From: Lactobacillus intestinalis
GTDB taxonomy: Bacteria; Bacillota; Bacilli; Lactobacillales; Lactobacillaceae
Reading direction: 5' to 3'
Length of the DNA stretch: 64,000 bases
Assembly (NCBI RefSeq): GCF_024397795.1
Contig: NZ_CP072983.1
Coordinates: forward strand, 1,426,001 to 1,490,000
A program made the translations under genes and the position numbers. Positions 42,838 through 51,520 of this stretch are shown one piece after another (position 1 is the first letter of the stretch; each line of letters begins with the position of its first letter). The notes beneath the pieces were generated by a model. The model saw only the letters and a list, made by a program, of their open reading frames with translations. It was not told where the DNA came from and did not search any database.

Positions 42838-43999
42838 CGATAAAATACCCTACACCCTTAGTAATATAGAAGCCATCTTTTACTTTCTGATCAACATAAT
42901 GCTTAAAATCCGGATAATGATCTAACAAAAGTGCATTCTGATTCCCATGACAAGACAAAATATACGAAATCAGCGGTGTAGATTCAGACAATTCAATTGC
43001 ATCTTCATACTTGTGACAAGTAATATCCTTAAAATATGAATTCAAAATCTGCTTTCCATTCTCTAAACCAAAACGATCATATAAGTTAACTGATGACAGA
43101 ACAATATTCGAATTAAAATTCTGTACTAAGTCAGTAATCTCTCGCATATGCTTCTTAGAATAAGTACTGCAAGCAAAAGAAGCTCCAGGCTTCAATACTC
43201 GACGAACTTCACTTAGAGTCTGAGGAATATCATCACAATAAAAGAGCATATGATTAGCAATCACTAAGTCAAAAGTATCTTCTGCAAAAGGAATCTTCTG
43301 CGCATCAAACACCGCATATTGAAATTGCGGATGATCCCCAATATCATTCTTGGCATCTGCCAATATTCCCTCGGAAATATCTGATAAAACGATCGTTACA
43401 CCATTAGGAACTCGATCGATATTCTGCGACCATAAAGTTCCATTCCCAGCACCTAATTCCAATATCTTCATTCCCGGTTTCAAATCCAAATGCTTATAAA
43501 GCCAATGGAACCAACCCTCCTTATTAGTGGAATAATCTCGGTGCAATCTAATTCTAGCAGAAATGTTAGTTGCATTTTGATATTGCGTACTCAAGGATTG
43601 ATTCATAGAAGTTAAGTGAATCAAGTCCAACATCTTCTGCCAGTCAACTTTTCCCTCATCCTTCAATGCATCCCTAGTTGAATCAATCGCCGTTATAACA
43701 TTCTTCATTTCTTCCAAACGTTCTTCAGCAAGTCGTTTTTGAATTTGAAGCGAATCAAGCAATAATTGCTGATCCCCTGATCCAATAGTCATTTCCCTAA
43801 TATCACTTAGGGAAAAACCAAGATACTTCAAAAGAAGAATTTGCTGAAGTTTAGCAAAATCTCTGTCAGTATAACGCCGGGCTCCCCCTTTAGTATGAGC
43901 AGTCGGCTTTAATAAATTTTTTTGGTCGTAATAGCGAATTGTACGAATCGACACATGCGCCTTCTTCGCAAATTCACCACTTGTGTAGTATGTTGGCAT
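42824..43999 (-). CDS. MerR-family regulator fused to a SAM-dependent methyltransferase
   Basis: A 391-residue two-domain protein. Residues 4-75 are a MerR DNA-binding head (YYTSGEFAKKAHVSIRTIRYYDQKNLLKPTAH in the usual form), residues 80-120 a dimer helix, and residues about 150-290 a class I methyltransferase with motif I ILELGAGNGTLW, motif II IVLSDISEG and FDLVIANHMLFY. The C-terminal 90 residues are unassigned. MerR heads usually join to ligand-binding domains, so here the methyltransferase may sense its substrate or modify a drug. It is transcribed alone. No drug transporter lies next to it. Confidence 0.88.
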   Translation of the reverse strand: MPTYYTSGEFAKKAHVSIRTIRYYDQKNLLKPTAHTKGGARRYTDRDFAKLQQILLLKYLGFSLSDIREMTIGSGDQQLLLDSLQIQKRLAEERLEEMKNVITAIDSTRDALKDEGKVDWQKMLDLIHLTSMNQSLSTQYQNATNISARIRLHRDYSTNKEGWFHWLYKHLDLKPGMKILELGAGNGTLWSQNIDRVPNGVTIVLSDISEGILADAKNDIGDHPQFQYAVFDAQKIPFAEDTFDLVIANHMLFYCDDIPQTLSEVRRVLKPGASFACSTYSKKHMREITDLVQNFNSNIVLSSVNLYDRFGLENGKQILNSYFKDITCHKYEDAIELSESTPLISYILSCHGNQNALLLDHYPDFKHYVDQKVKDGFYITKGVGYFIGKKV

Positions 44000-44729
44000 G
44001 TTGAGATATTATTTCCTTTATTTGACATAATCATTCTAAAATATTCTTTATAAAAAAGTACTCCTATTTAGAAGTGCTTCTTATACAATCTGTTGTTATC
44101 TTTTATTTATTAATAATTACAACTACCTTATTTTAATGAACCTGAAAATCTAAAATTATATGACCTAATTGGGCCAGCTGAATCCAAGCTTATTAGCTGC
44201 TCGTTCTTCATACCCCCCTTTAATATGCATGCTGGGTAACCATGATTCAAGCGAACCTTTATTAGACTTTTTATAAAATTGAATTTTTTTGGTATACAAT
44301 TATTTGTATAAAATTAAACTATAAATAAACATTTTGGCTTAGCGGTTTTACGCAATTGGGATCATACAGAACAGCATTAATTATACCCTTCCCCTACATC
44401 AGTTAGAGGGATAATATGGCAACTTTAGAGCAAAAAATTTATTTTAACAAATATTATTTTCGTTTATCAAACTATATTTTATAGCCATATCTCCAAGAAA
44501 ATGTCATCACATACGTGCATAAAATAATATGCACGCTTTAATCAAGCATACTATTCTATGACTACAAGATAGCTCCTCAAAACCAAAAACTTTAGTTGAA
44601 ATCAAATAATCACATTGGGTATAAAAACCTATGAAAGGACCACAATATTCATATTGATCTCTATCATCACATTATTTTGACTAATTCAACTCTATTCCTA
44701 CTAATACTTTCATTAAAAGAGAGTCCATA
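44000..44729. other. 730-bp gap with gene debris
   Basis: AT-rich stretch between the MerR fusion and an orphan membrane protein. It holds the C-terminal remnant listed at 44165-44299 and a short plus-strand frame at 44416-44484 (MATLEQKIYFNKYYFRLSNY plus two residues) with AGAGGG 7 nt before its ATG. The latter could be the start of a lost gene. No intact gene, RNA motif or convincing terminator is seen in the rest. Confidence 0.5.
44165..44299 (-). pseudogene. C-terminal remnant of a lost gene
   Basis: A 44-codon open stretch ending TAG, without a start codon or ribosome binding site. It contains GSLESWLPSMHIKGGYEERA then ANKLGFSWPN, which reads like the ordered end of a real protein, not random DNA. 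I do not recognise the family. It marks deletion or exchange in this islet. Confidence 0.4.
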
Positions 44730-45830
44730 TTAATCAATAAAGCCGTGTTTTGTTAATTTATTTATTCCCCAATTTAAAAATTTCTTTTCCAAAAAGATTA
44801 ATAAAAAACTTAATAATATAATAAAAAATAACGTAATTGAAATGAACATTGTCATTTTTCCATTAATTGAAAAATTCAAATTTATATGCCAATTCTTACT
44901 AATTCGATAAAAATATGAACAAATCCAAAAAATAAAATTTTTTAATCTATTTTTTTCAAATATTCCCGTTGCTATAGCAACTAATAATGTAACATTTGCT
45001 AAAACTATTTTAGTAATAGCAATAAATCCATCCTTATCATGAATTTTCTTACCCACTAGCGTTTGCATTTCATTGCTAAAAGTGGCTAATGCAAAAGAAT
45101 CCAAAGCTGCAAGTATTAAAAATAAAAAATGGAATGTATTATATCCTCCTGTAATACAATTTTGGACATAAAATACAAAAATAATTATTGGGATTATAAT
45201 CCAAAGAAAAATATATATTAAAATAGCTTTTACATTAATAAGAATTGACCAATATTCAAAAACTATGATGGTCAAAGCTCCTGAAATAATAAAAATTGGC
45301 ACCCAATTATTAATTATTCCATTTATATGAAATAAAGAAACAATTATTGCTAAAATAATTGTTTCAATTACTAAGTAAAAAATAGCGCTTTCTATTATGT
45401 CCATACAAATACTTATAAACTTTAAGGTTTCCTGATTTTTATAAAGAAGAAATTTTTTAAACTTTTCAATACAGTACCAGATAACACCCAATATTAGCAA
45501 TCCAACTACTAGGCGACACCATATAGTTTCCAATTTTGGAATTAATTCCAAAATCATATATGTGACAGCTAAAATATATGAGGTCTCTTTTATTCTACTA
45601 TTGAAAGCCCTAATTTCAGGTTTTTTTCTCCCAAAGTAAAATATTATTCCACCAATCATATAAGTCATCACATCTATTCCTCCTAAATATAAAAGAACTT
45701 TTTCATTAAGGTTAAATATAAACATCAATATAAAGGAAATTATTAGACACACAAATCCATATATTGATAAAGCATTTAACAAGGATCGAATAGTTTGACT
45801 ACAATTTATTTTTTTATTCTCTTCAGCCAC
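44730..45830 (-). CDS. Orphan multi-pass membrane protein
   Basis: A 366-residue protein with about ten membrane helices spread over the whole length (for example ALSIYGFVCLIISFILMFIF and ISITLFFIILLSFLLIFLE). No conserved motif that would give a transporter or enzyme family is visible. The DNA is more AT-rich than neighbouring core genes, with many AAA/AAT/ATA codons, as expected for recently acquired DNA. It lies in a cluster of unrelated orphans between the rml and eps operons. Function unknown. Confidence 0.6.
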   Translation of the reverse strand: MAEENKKINCSQTIRSLLNALSIYGFVCLIISFILMFIFNLNEKVLLYLGGIDVMTYMIGGIIFYFGRKKPEIRAFNSRIKETSYILAVTYMILELIPKLETIWCRLVVGLLILGVIWYCIEKFKKFLLYKNQETLKFISICMDIIESAIFYLVIETIILAIIVSLFHINGIINNWVPIFIISGALTIIVFEYWSILINVKAILIYIFLWIIIPIIIFVFYVQNCITGGYNTFHFLFLILAALDSFALATFSNEMQTLVGKKIHDKDGFIAITKIVLANVTLLVAIATGIFEKNRLKNFIFWICSYFYRISKNWHINLNFSINGKMTMFISITLFFIILLSFLLIFLEKKFLNWGINKLTKHGFID

Positions 45831-45986
45831 AAGAAATCTCCTTATACTATTTTTATTGTTTCAAAAGCTATTTATTACAAATCTCTTCTCTCCTACTTAA
45901 AAAGCTTTCTCTATTGATGACTTATCTATATTGATAAACTTTTTGAACAAAGAGTCATACATTTATATTGTTTATCAAAGTAGGAC

Positions 45987-46766
45987 TTATATCACTAATT
46001 CATTACTACCATTTAAATTAATATTTACTATACTTTTAGGAGATGTATACGTTTTTACTTCAAAATTATAAAGTTTCATATTTAGATCCATATACAATAC
46101 TTCTACTACATCTTTAGAAATATTAATATTTAATTTTTTCTCTATATCCAATCTCTTTTTATCAATAATTTTTCCCACATGATTTGGTTCTATAGTTTGA
46201 AATAGTTTACTATCATTTGGATATAACAAACTCATCCCCGTCATATCATGGCTTTGACTAGTTTGCCCAATATCTGCTGGAGTATAATATATAAGAGTAG
46301 CAAGTTTATCAACTTCTTCAGCAGTTATATTTCCAATTTTTACTTTCTTTATTAAAAAAGATACTTCGTTCAATTTATCTTTTTTACATATGCCTACATA
46401 ACGATATATACCCGCTGACAACCCTCCATTTATCGGAATGATATGTAACTCTATTCCTGGATTATCTATTCCAGTGTCATAACTTTCATTGTCATCTTTT
46501 GTTCTGCTAACAATTGCCGCATCTTTCCATCCTGTAAAAACTTTCAATTCAGGTCTATGCTCTTTTTCAAACCTTTTTTTAGAATTAACTAGTTCTACAT
46601 ATGCTACTATGAACGCAATAACCGTCCCTATTCCGCTTACCCAGCTAGCTAAATCACCTATTTCTTGCACAGGTAATTTTCTAGTAATAAAGAGAGAAGA
46701 AATTACGCCCCCAAATATTCCACTTATCGCTGAAACTACAATAATTAATAATTCACGTTGTTTCAT
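45987..46766 (-). CDS. Orphan membrane protein with two N-terminal helices
   Basis: A 259-residue protein. The frame opens at 46781, but ATGGAGA there serves as the ribosome binding site for the ATG at 46766 (MKQRELLIIV). Helices at about 5-26 and 41-58 (WVSGIGTVIAFIVAYVEL) are followed by a soluble domain of about 195 residues with no recognised motif. The layout, two helices then a beta-rich cytoplasmic domain, occurs in many phage-island proteins of unknown role. It is AT-rich and unlinked to the genes beside it. Confidence 0.55.
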   Translation of the reverse strand: MKQRELLIIVVSAISGIFGGVISSLFITRKLPVQEIGDLASWVSGIGTVIAFIVAYVELVNSKKRFEKEHRPELKVFTGWKDAAIVSRTKDDNESYDTGIDNPGIELHIIPINGGLSAGIYRYVGICKKDKLNEVSFLIKKVKIGNITAEEVDKLATLIYYTPADIGQTSQSHDMTGMSLLYPNDSKLFQTIEPNHVGKIIDKKRLDIEKKLNINISKDVVEVLYMDLNMKLYNFEVKTYTSPKSIVNINLNGSNELVI

Positions 46767-47021
46767 TATGACAATCTCCATTAATACAACCTATATTCCT
46801 CTATATCCATAAAAAAAGCCTCAATTCCTCTCATTAGAGATTACTGAAACTTTCTTTACTGTTAATGACTTATTCTTTCTTATAATATAAACTCCTTTAT
46901 GTCACAAAAACTGAATCTTTTTAAATGGTTATATTAATAAAAAAATTACATTACTTGCTTAATTAATCCCTAGACGATTAATTATGAACCACCTGAACGC
47001 CAAAATTAACTTTTTCATCAA

Positions 47022-47531
47022 TTACAGTTGCCAAATAAATCTAAAAAGCTTAGGTGATCTTCTTTTTTTGTTATCAACTCTATGATTCTTCTTTGCAGCC
47101 GCCTTACTCTTATAATATGTGTCTACTGCAGTATTAATTCCCACATAGAGTTTTTTGCGATTATTGGTAACATATACAACTGCTGTTTCACCCATAGGAT
47201 AGCTCATTCGCATCCTATTGCCCTTACTTTTAATTAATTGATGTGAACTATAATCTGCGTTGGAATTATGCGCACGATCAGTATATTTATAAGTTCTAGC
47301 CTTCGTACCTGCATCAGAATAACCAGCTAATACAATCTTTGAGCGCGAAATCTTAAACGCTTTAAGCTTATTAGTGTAATCATAACCATACCAAGTTCCT
47401 CTAAATCTCTTAGGCACATTAATTTTTTGAAAAACAGAAGCCTTTACTTGAGTAGAATGAGTAATTGTTACGACTCCCAAAATAGTAAATAACATCCCCA
47501 CTACTAAAACTAAACTTTTTCTAATTTTCAT
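47022..47531 (-). CDS. Small secreted basic protein
   Basis: A 169-residue protein. GAGGAGAAAGAT precedes the ATG at 47531 (MKIRKSLVLV), which is preferred to 47549. A signal peptide (to about residue 30, QVKAS) is followed by a basic domain with PKRFRGTWYGYDYTNKLKAF, a start common in small secreted proteins of lactobacilli that may fold as a lipocalin-like barrel. The Lys/Arg-rich end (KAAAKKNHRVDNKKRRSPK) suggests wall or teichoic acid binding. No exact function is known. Confidence 0.65.
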   Translation of the reverse strand: MKIRKSLVLVVGMLFTILGVVTITHSTQVKASVFQKINVPKRFRGTWYGYDYTNKLKAFKISRSKIVLAGYSDAGTKARTYKYTDRAHNSNADYSSHQLIKSKGNRMRMSYPMGETAVVYVTNNRKKLYVGINTAVDTYYKSKAAAKKNHRVDNKKRRSPKLFRFIWQL

Positions 47532-47549
47532 ATCTTTCTCCTCTCCCAT

Positions 47550-48016
47550 TATTCCTCTGTTAGTATATACCTATTTGTCATTGATGAATAATCAAAATTA
47601 TCATATCTTTGTTTTTTAATTCTTCACAGATAATAAAAGGTAAGACTTGCAAAATAAAAAATCCCATCAACCATAAATTTGATGGAATTTCATTGTAGCA
47701 TATTCACTTAATTAATCATTTTTATTCAACATTGTTTTTAACTTCATTTTGCTCAATATAATTGCTACCATGACTATACTCAATTCACATACTGCAAATC
47801 TTTCCTATTTTTTGTGGTCCCAAATACAGTATACTAATACGCATATTCCCCTATAATAAGAATTCTTGTCACTATAATAATGATGTCTTTTTTAGCTAAT
47901 CTAATTAGAAAAGTTAACATATTAATTATTGGTGGTACAAGTATTAATAGTCAAATTTTATCTATATACATCTTTACTTAATTCTTTCTAAAATTACAAA
48001 ATTATAGTGGTCGAAA
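47550..48016. other. 467-bp gap with one terminator and a doubtful small ORF
   Basis: On the minus strand an ATG at 47771 opens 19 codons (MVAIILSKMKLKTMLNKND, stop at 47712) followed 25 nt later by a terminator. It might be a small membrane peptide or debris. The remaining sequence up to the ADP-ribosyltransferase stop is AT-rich and shows nothing else. Confidence 0.35.
47652..47687 (-). terminator. Terminator downstream of the ADP-ribosyltransferase region
   Basis: CCATCAA-CCATAAAT-TTGATGG with the run TTTTTTATTTTG after it on the minus strand. Confidence 0.7.
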
Positions 48017-48718
48017 TTACGTAAATTGAATTAATTTACATGGAATTACAATATCTTCATCATCCCTAAAAGGATAATCAATCAATTGCAAATAACAATT
48101 TGGAGGAAAAATCAGTTCGGATTCTCCATCTTCTTCCATATCTGCACATACAGCATAACTATTTTCAGATACATAAATTTTTAAAACATAGTGATGAGGA
48201 TAATCTGAACTCAGACGTTTTGATAAACTTGTACTCATAAATCCTTTCTCTTGAAAAGGCCCCTTCTCTTCAAAATTTTTATTATTTTCAACAATTTCAG
48301 ATGCAATTTCTTCCGGAATTCTTCTATAAACTATTATATTGTTTGGAATAGTGGGAGAAGAATATATTGCCCATCTTAACAAGGAAATATCAATTAATAT
48401 ATGTTCACGTTCTGAAGAATAATTATCAACAAATTTCCCATACCGTAAATAATAATTAATTCGTTGGTATACCCAACCCTCATAATCCATAAGAGGATTA
48501 AAAATTTGAGTGTTGAGGTCCCTTTCAAATTGATTATTAGTATGCTGTATCCTCTCAAAGATTTTTTTATATTCTCTAAACCATTCTCCGTATATATTTT
48601 CTTTCCACTCAAAAATTTGATTTTCGGGTATAGAATTATATTGATCTTTGTTAATTAAAAAATTTATTTTACCATATTTCATTTTATTAAGCATGTCTTT
48701 TAACCACCTCAATATCAT
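48017..48718 (-). CDS. ADP-ribosyltransferase of the R-S-E class
   Basis: A 233-residue protein without signal peptide. The C-terminal 110 residues have the catalytic set of C3/iota-type mono-ADP-ribosyltransferases: Arg132 in VYRRIP, the Ser-Thr-Ser 162-164 in KGFMSTSLSK, and ExE at 199-201 in EDGESELIFPPN. The N-terminal part (about 1-120) is helical and holds no known domain. The ExE motif predicts transfer of ADP-ribose to an arginine. Relatives are exotoxins, polymorphic-toxin tips or phage-injected enzymes. Being short, cytoplasmic and AT-rich, this one fits a phage- or island-borne effector. No immunity gene is seen beside it. Confidence 0.82.
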   Translation of the reverse strand: MILRWLKDMLNKMKYGKINFLINKDQYNSIPENQIFEWKENIYGEWFREYKKIFERIQHTNNQFERDLNTQIFNPLMDYEGWVYQRINYYLRYGKFVDNYSSEREHILIDISLLRWAIYSSPTIPNNIIVYRRIPEEIASEIVENNKNFEEKGPFQEKGFMSTSLSKRLSSDYPHHYVLKIYVSENSYAVCADMEEDGESELIFPPNCYLQLIDYPFRDDEDIVIPCKLIQFT

Positions 48719-48965
48719 AATTCCTTTCTTAAAATAATTTTACTTATTAGTACACAAAAACCTCCCCTAAGCATTCGCTCGATGGAGGTTCATTTCAATC
48801 TATTTAGTTAAACAGCTTCTATTTTCCTCGTAATAATTGTTAGCCTGCAAAGCCTAGGAAAATTTACCATTAATCTTCTTAGTGCTGAAGTTGTTATAGT
48901 CAAGTTCTTACCGAATAATGTAGGGTATTTTAGGCTCCCCATGTAAAGTTTGAGGTTATTCAATC
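48719..48965. other. Gap between the ADP-ribosyltransferase and the eps operon
   Basis: Holds the eps terminator (48756-48790) and a 44-codon minus-strand frame (start 48940 region, MGSLKYPTLFGKNLTITTSA first) that has no ribosome binding site and is probably debris. Nothing else is seen. Confidence 0.35.
48756..48790 (-). terminator. Terminator of the exopolysaccharide operon
   Basis: AACCTCC and GGAGGTT with an inner AGC-ATTC-GCT, followed by TTTTTGTG on the minus strand. It lies about 180 nt after the last eps gene. Confidence 0.72.
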
Positions 48966-50393
48966 CTATTTCTTCAATTTTTCAATAATTAAATCTCTAG
49001 CTTGATCTACAATTGGAGCTTTTAAAATTAATACCATTACTCCATAAATAATGACGCCAACGATGACTTCTAATCCCATCATAGGCCAACTATCTTTCAA
49101 ATGTTGATTCATCCAAAATACAGGAATGAACATAACAATTCCCGCTAACAAATATTTCCAAGAACTAGAAAATAATTGTTTATAGTTTAGTAATCCTCTA
49201 ACAGCCCAAAGTTGATATACAGTTACTGAAATTTCAGAAATTACAGTGGACCACATTGCTCCATATAATCCCCACGTATGAATTAAAGGCATATTCAAGA
49301 TGATATTTACAAAAGCCCCTATCGTTACCGAGATAGTAAAGTCACGTTGATGATGAATTGGAAGTAAGTATTGAACTCCCAATACGTTACTCCAGGCAAT
49401 CATTAAAATTACGATAGATTCAATCATCATAGCTGAACCAACTGGACCATATCCAGGGCCATAGTATTTAGGAGCCAATGTTAAAGAAATTGCAGCAAGT
49501 CCAAACATCATTGGATAGGAAACGGCAGAGACAAAATCAAATGACTTATAAAGCATTCGATTAACTTCTCGCATATTTCCTTTTGATACCGCATTAGCTA
49601 CGTGAGGGAGCATAACAGTACCGGTTGCTGTTACTAAAGCTAAAACTAATTTGACTAAGTTATCAGAATATTGGTAATAACCTGAAGCAGTTTCACTTAC
49701 CATTCCACCTAACATAGTTTTGTTTAATTGAACATAAACTTGTGTAGCGATTTGAGGAATGAACAATTCTGCCATTGGCAGAAAATGGCGCCAAGGATCT
49801 AAAATCTTAATATTAATCTTAGGAAGATCTTTTTTGATATTAGGCCATAAGGTCAAATTACCTAATAATGTCGAAATTGCTAAGACAACAATATATAAAG
49901 TTACATCGTAAGGACCCTTAATCAAAAGAAAAATAGCTGCCATTGACAATAACTTAACAAAGGAATTCTTTAAAACAGTAACTTTAAAGTTCTCAATTCC
50001 TTCATAAAACCAAGAAATATCAAAGGCTACTGCAATCAAATTGATAGATTGTGCAACCATATATTCTGGCTGTCTAGTATAAAACATCATGAATACTTCA
50101 AAAGCAATGATTGCAAGAAGCGTCATTATAGTTTTAACTATTTGAATTTCCCAAAATGTCTGAGACATTTTTCGAGGATTTTCACGTACATAAGCAATTT
50201 GCCGATTACCATAATATCCAATTCCCATACTTGCAAAAAGAATAAAATATTGGATTATTGAATTAGTAAAAGCATTCGCACCTACACCTTCAGGGCGCAA
50301 AACACGACTGACATAAGCGGAAGTAATTAAAGGTACTATAATTGCTAAAACTTGATATCCTACATTATAAAGGTAATTTCTGATAACCTTCAT
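48966..50393 (-). CDS. wzx: Polysaccharide repeat-unit flippase (Wzx)
   Basis: A 475-residue membrane protein with about 12-14 helices and the Wzx/MATE-like start NYLYNVGYQVLAIIVPLITSAYVSRVL. It should flip the lipid-linked repeat unit across the membrane. It is the last gene of the exopolysaccharide operon, 5 nt after glf. A second flippase-like protein lies at 51513-52913, so which one moves the repeat unit is not certain, though this one is the more typical. Confidence 0.9.
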   Translation of the reverse strand: MKVIRNYLYNVGYQVLAIIVPLITSAYVSRVLRPEGVGANAFTNSIIQYFILFASMGIGYYGNRQIAYVRENPRKMSQTFWEIQIVKTIMTLLAIIAFEVFMMFYTRQPEYMVAQSINLIAVAFDISWFYEGIENFKVTVLKNSFVKLLSMAAIFLLIKGPYDVTLYIVVLAISTLLGNLTLWPNIKKDLPKINIKILDPWRHFLPMAELFIPQIATQVYVQLNKTMLGGMVSETASGYYQYSDNLVKLVLALVTATGTVMLPHVANAVSKGNMREVNRMLYKSFDFVSAVSYPMMFGLAAISLTLAPKYYGPGYGPVGSAMMIESIVILMIAWSNVLGVQYLLPIHHQRDFTISVTIGAFVNIILNMPLIHTWGLYGAMWSTVISEISVTVYQLWAVRGLLNYKQLFSSSWKYLLAGIVMFIPVFWMNQHLKDSWPMMGLEVIVGVIIYGVMVLILKAPIVDQARDLIIEKLKK

Positions 50394-50398
50394 AGAAA

Positions 50399-51520
50399 CT
50401 AATCACCAAATTCATCATTAACTGCATCAAGCGCGGCTGCAATAACTTGATCCATGTTGTAATACTTGTATTGACCTAAGCGTCCGCCAAAAATAACTTT
50501 ATCATCAGTATTTTTAGCAAGCTCTGCATATTTTGCATACATATCGTTGTTACGGTCATTATTTACCGGGTAATAAGGTTCATCTCCGCGCTCCCAGTCA
50601 GCTGGATATTCCCGGGTAATAATTGTCTTATCCTTGTCACCCTTACCGAATTCAAAATGCTTGTGTTCAATTACACGAGTATAAGGAATTTCAGCTTCAG
50701 TATAGTTAACAACAGCATTTCCTTGGTAGTTACCAACATTCTTTTCTTCAGTTTCAAAACGAAGTGAACGATATTCAAGTTCGCCTAATTTATAATCGAA
50801 GAACTTATCGATCATGCCAGTGTAAACAACTTTATCGTAATTCTTCAAATACTCATCTTTCTTATCAAAGAAATCAGTATTCAATTCAACTGTGATATTT
50901 GGATTATTAAGCATATTCTCAACCATCTTAGTATAACCACCAATTGGGATGCCTTGATAATCATCATTGAAATAGTTGTTATCATAAATTAGACGAACTG
51001 GAAGACGCTTAATAATGAAAGCTGGAAGTTCAGTAGCTTTTCTACCCCATTGCTTTTCAGTGTAACCCTTAATAAGCTTTTCGTAGATATCTCTACCAAT
51101 TAAAGAAATAGCTTGTTCTTCCAAGTTCTTTGGTTCTTTCCCAGCCATTTCTTGACGTTGTTCATTAATCTTCGCCATCGCTTCTTGTGGGGTTTTTACT
51201 CCCCACATTTCACTAAAAGTATTCATATTGAAAGGCAAGTTATACATATGACCTTTGTAGTTCGCTACAGGACTATTCGTATAACGGTTAAAATCCGAAA
51301 ATTGATGAACATAATTCCAAACTTCTTTATTTGAAGTATGGAAAATATGTGCACCATACTGATGAACTTGAATTCCATCAACTTCTTTCGTGTAGATGTT
51401 GCCTGCAATATGATCTCTTTTTTCAATAACTGTAACTTTGTTTCCACGTTTTGCAGCCTCATGAGCAAATACTGCTCCAAAAAGGCCTGACCCTACTATT
51501 AAATACTTATTTTTATCCAT
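50399..51520 (-). CDS. glf: UDP-galactopyranose mutase
   Basis: A 373-residue FAD enzyme that turns UDP-galactopyranose into UDP-galactofuranose. The dinucleotide-binding start LIVGSGLFGAVFAHEAAKRG and the HQYGAHIFHTS motif are typical. WGRKATELPAFIIKRLPVRL and the end GGRLGQYKYYNMDQVI complete the family pattern. The start overlaps the previous gene by 8 nt. It implies galactofuranose in the polymer. Confidence 0.96.
   Translation of the reverse strand: MDKNKYLIVGSGLFGAVFAHEAAKRGNKVTVIEKRDHIAGNIYTKEVDGIQVHQYGAHIFHTSNKEVWNYVHQFSDFNRYTNSPVANYKGHMYNLPFNMNTFSEMWGVKTPQEAMAKINEQRQEMAGKEPKNLEEQAISLIGRDIYEKLIKGYTEKQWGRKATELPAFIIKRLPVRLIYDNNYFNDDYQGIPIGGYTKMVENMLNNPNITVELNTDFFDKKDEYLKNYDKVVYTGMIDKFFDYKLGELEYRSLRFETEEKNVGNYQGNAVVNYTEAEIPYTRVIEHKHFEFGKGDKDKTIITREYPADWERGDEPYYPVNNDRNNDMYAKYAELAKNTDDKVIFGGRLGQYKYYNMDQVIAAALDAVNDEFGD

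Noticed and set aside
44416-44484. 22-residue plus-strand ORF with a fair ribosome binding site
   Set aside because: No hydrophobic or other functional pattern and no terminator after it. It may be the start of a lost gene and is noted only in the gap entry.
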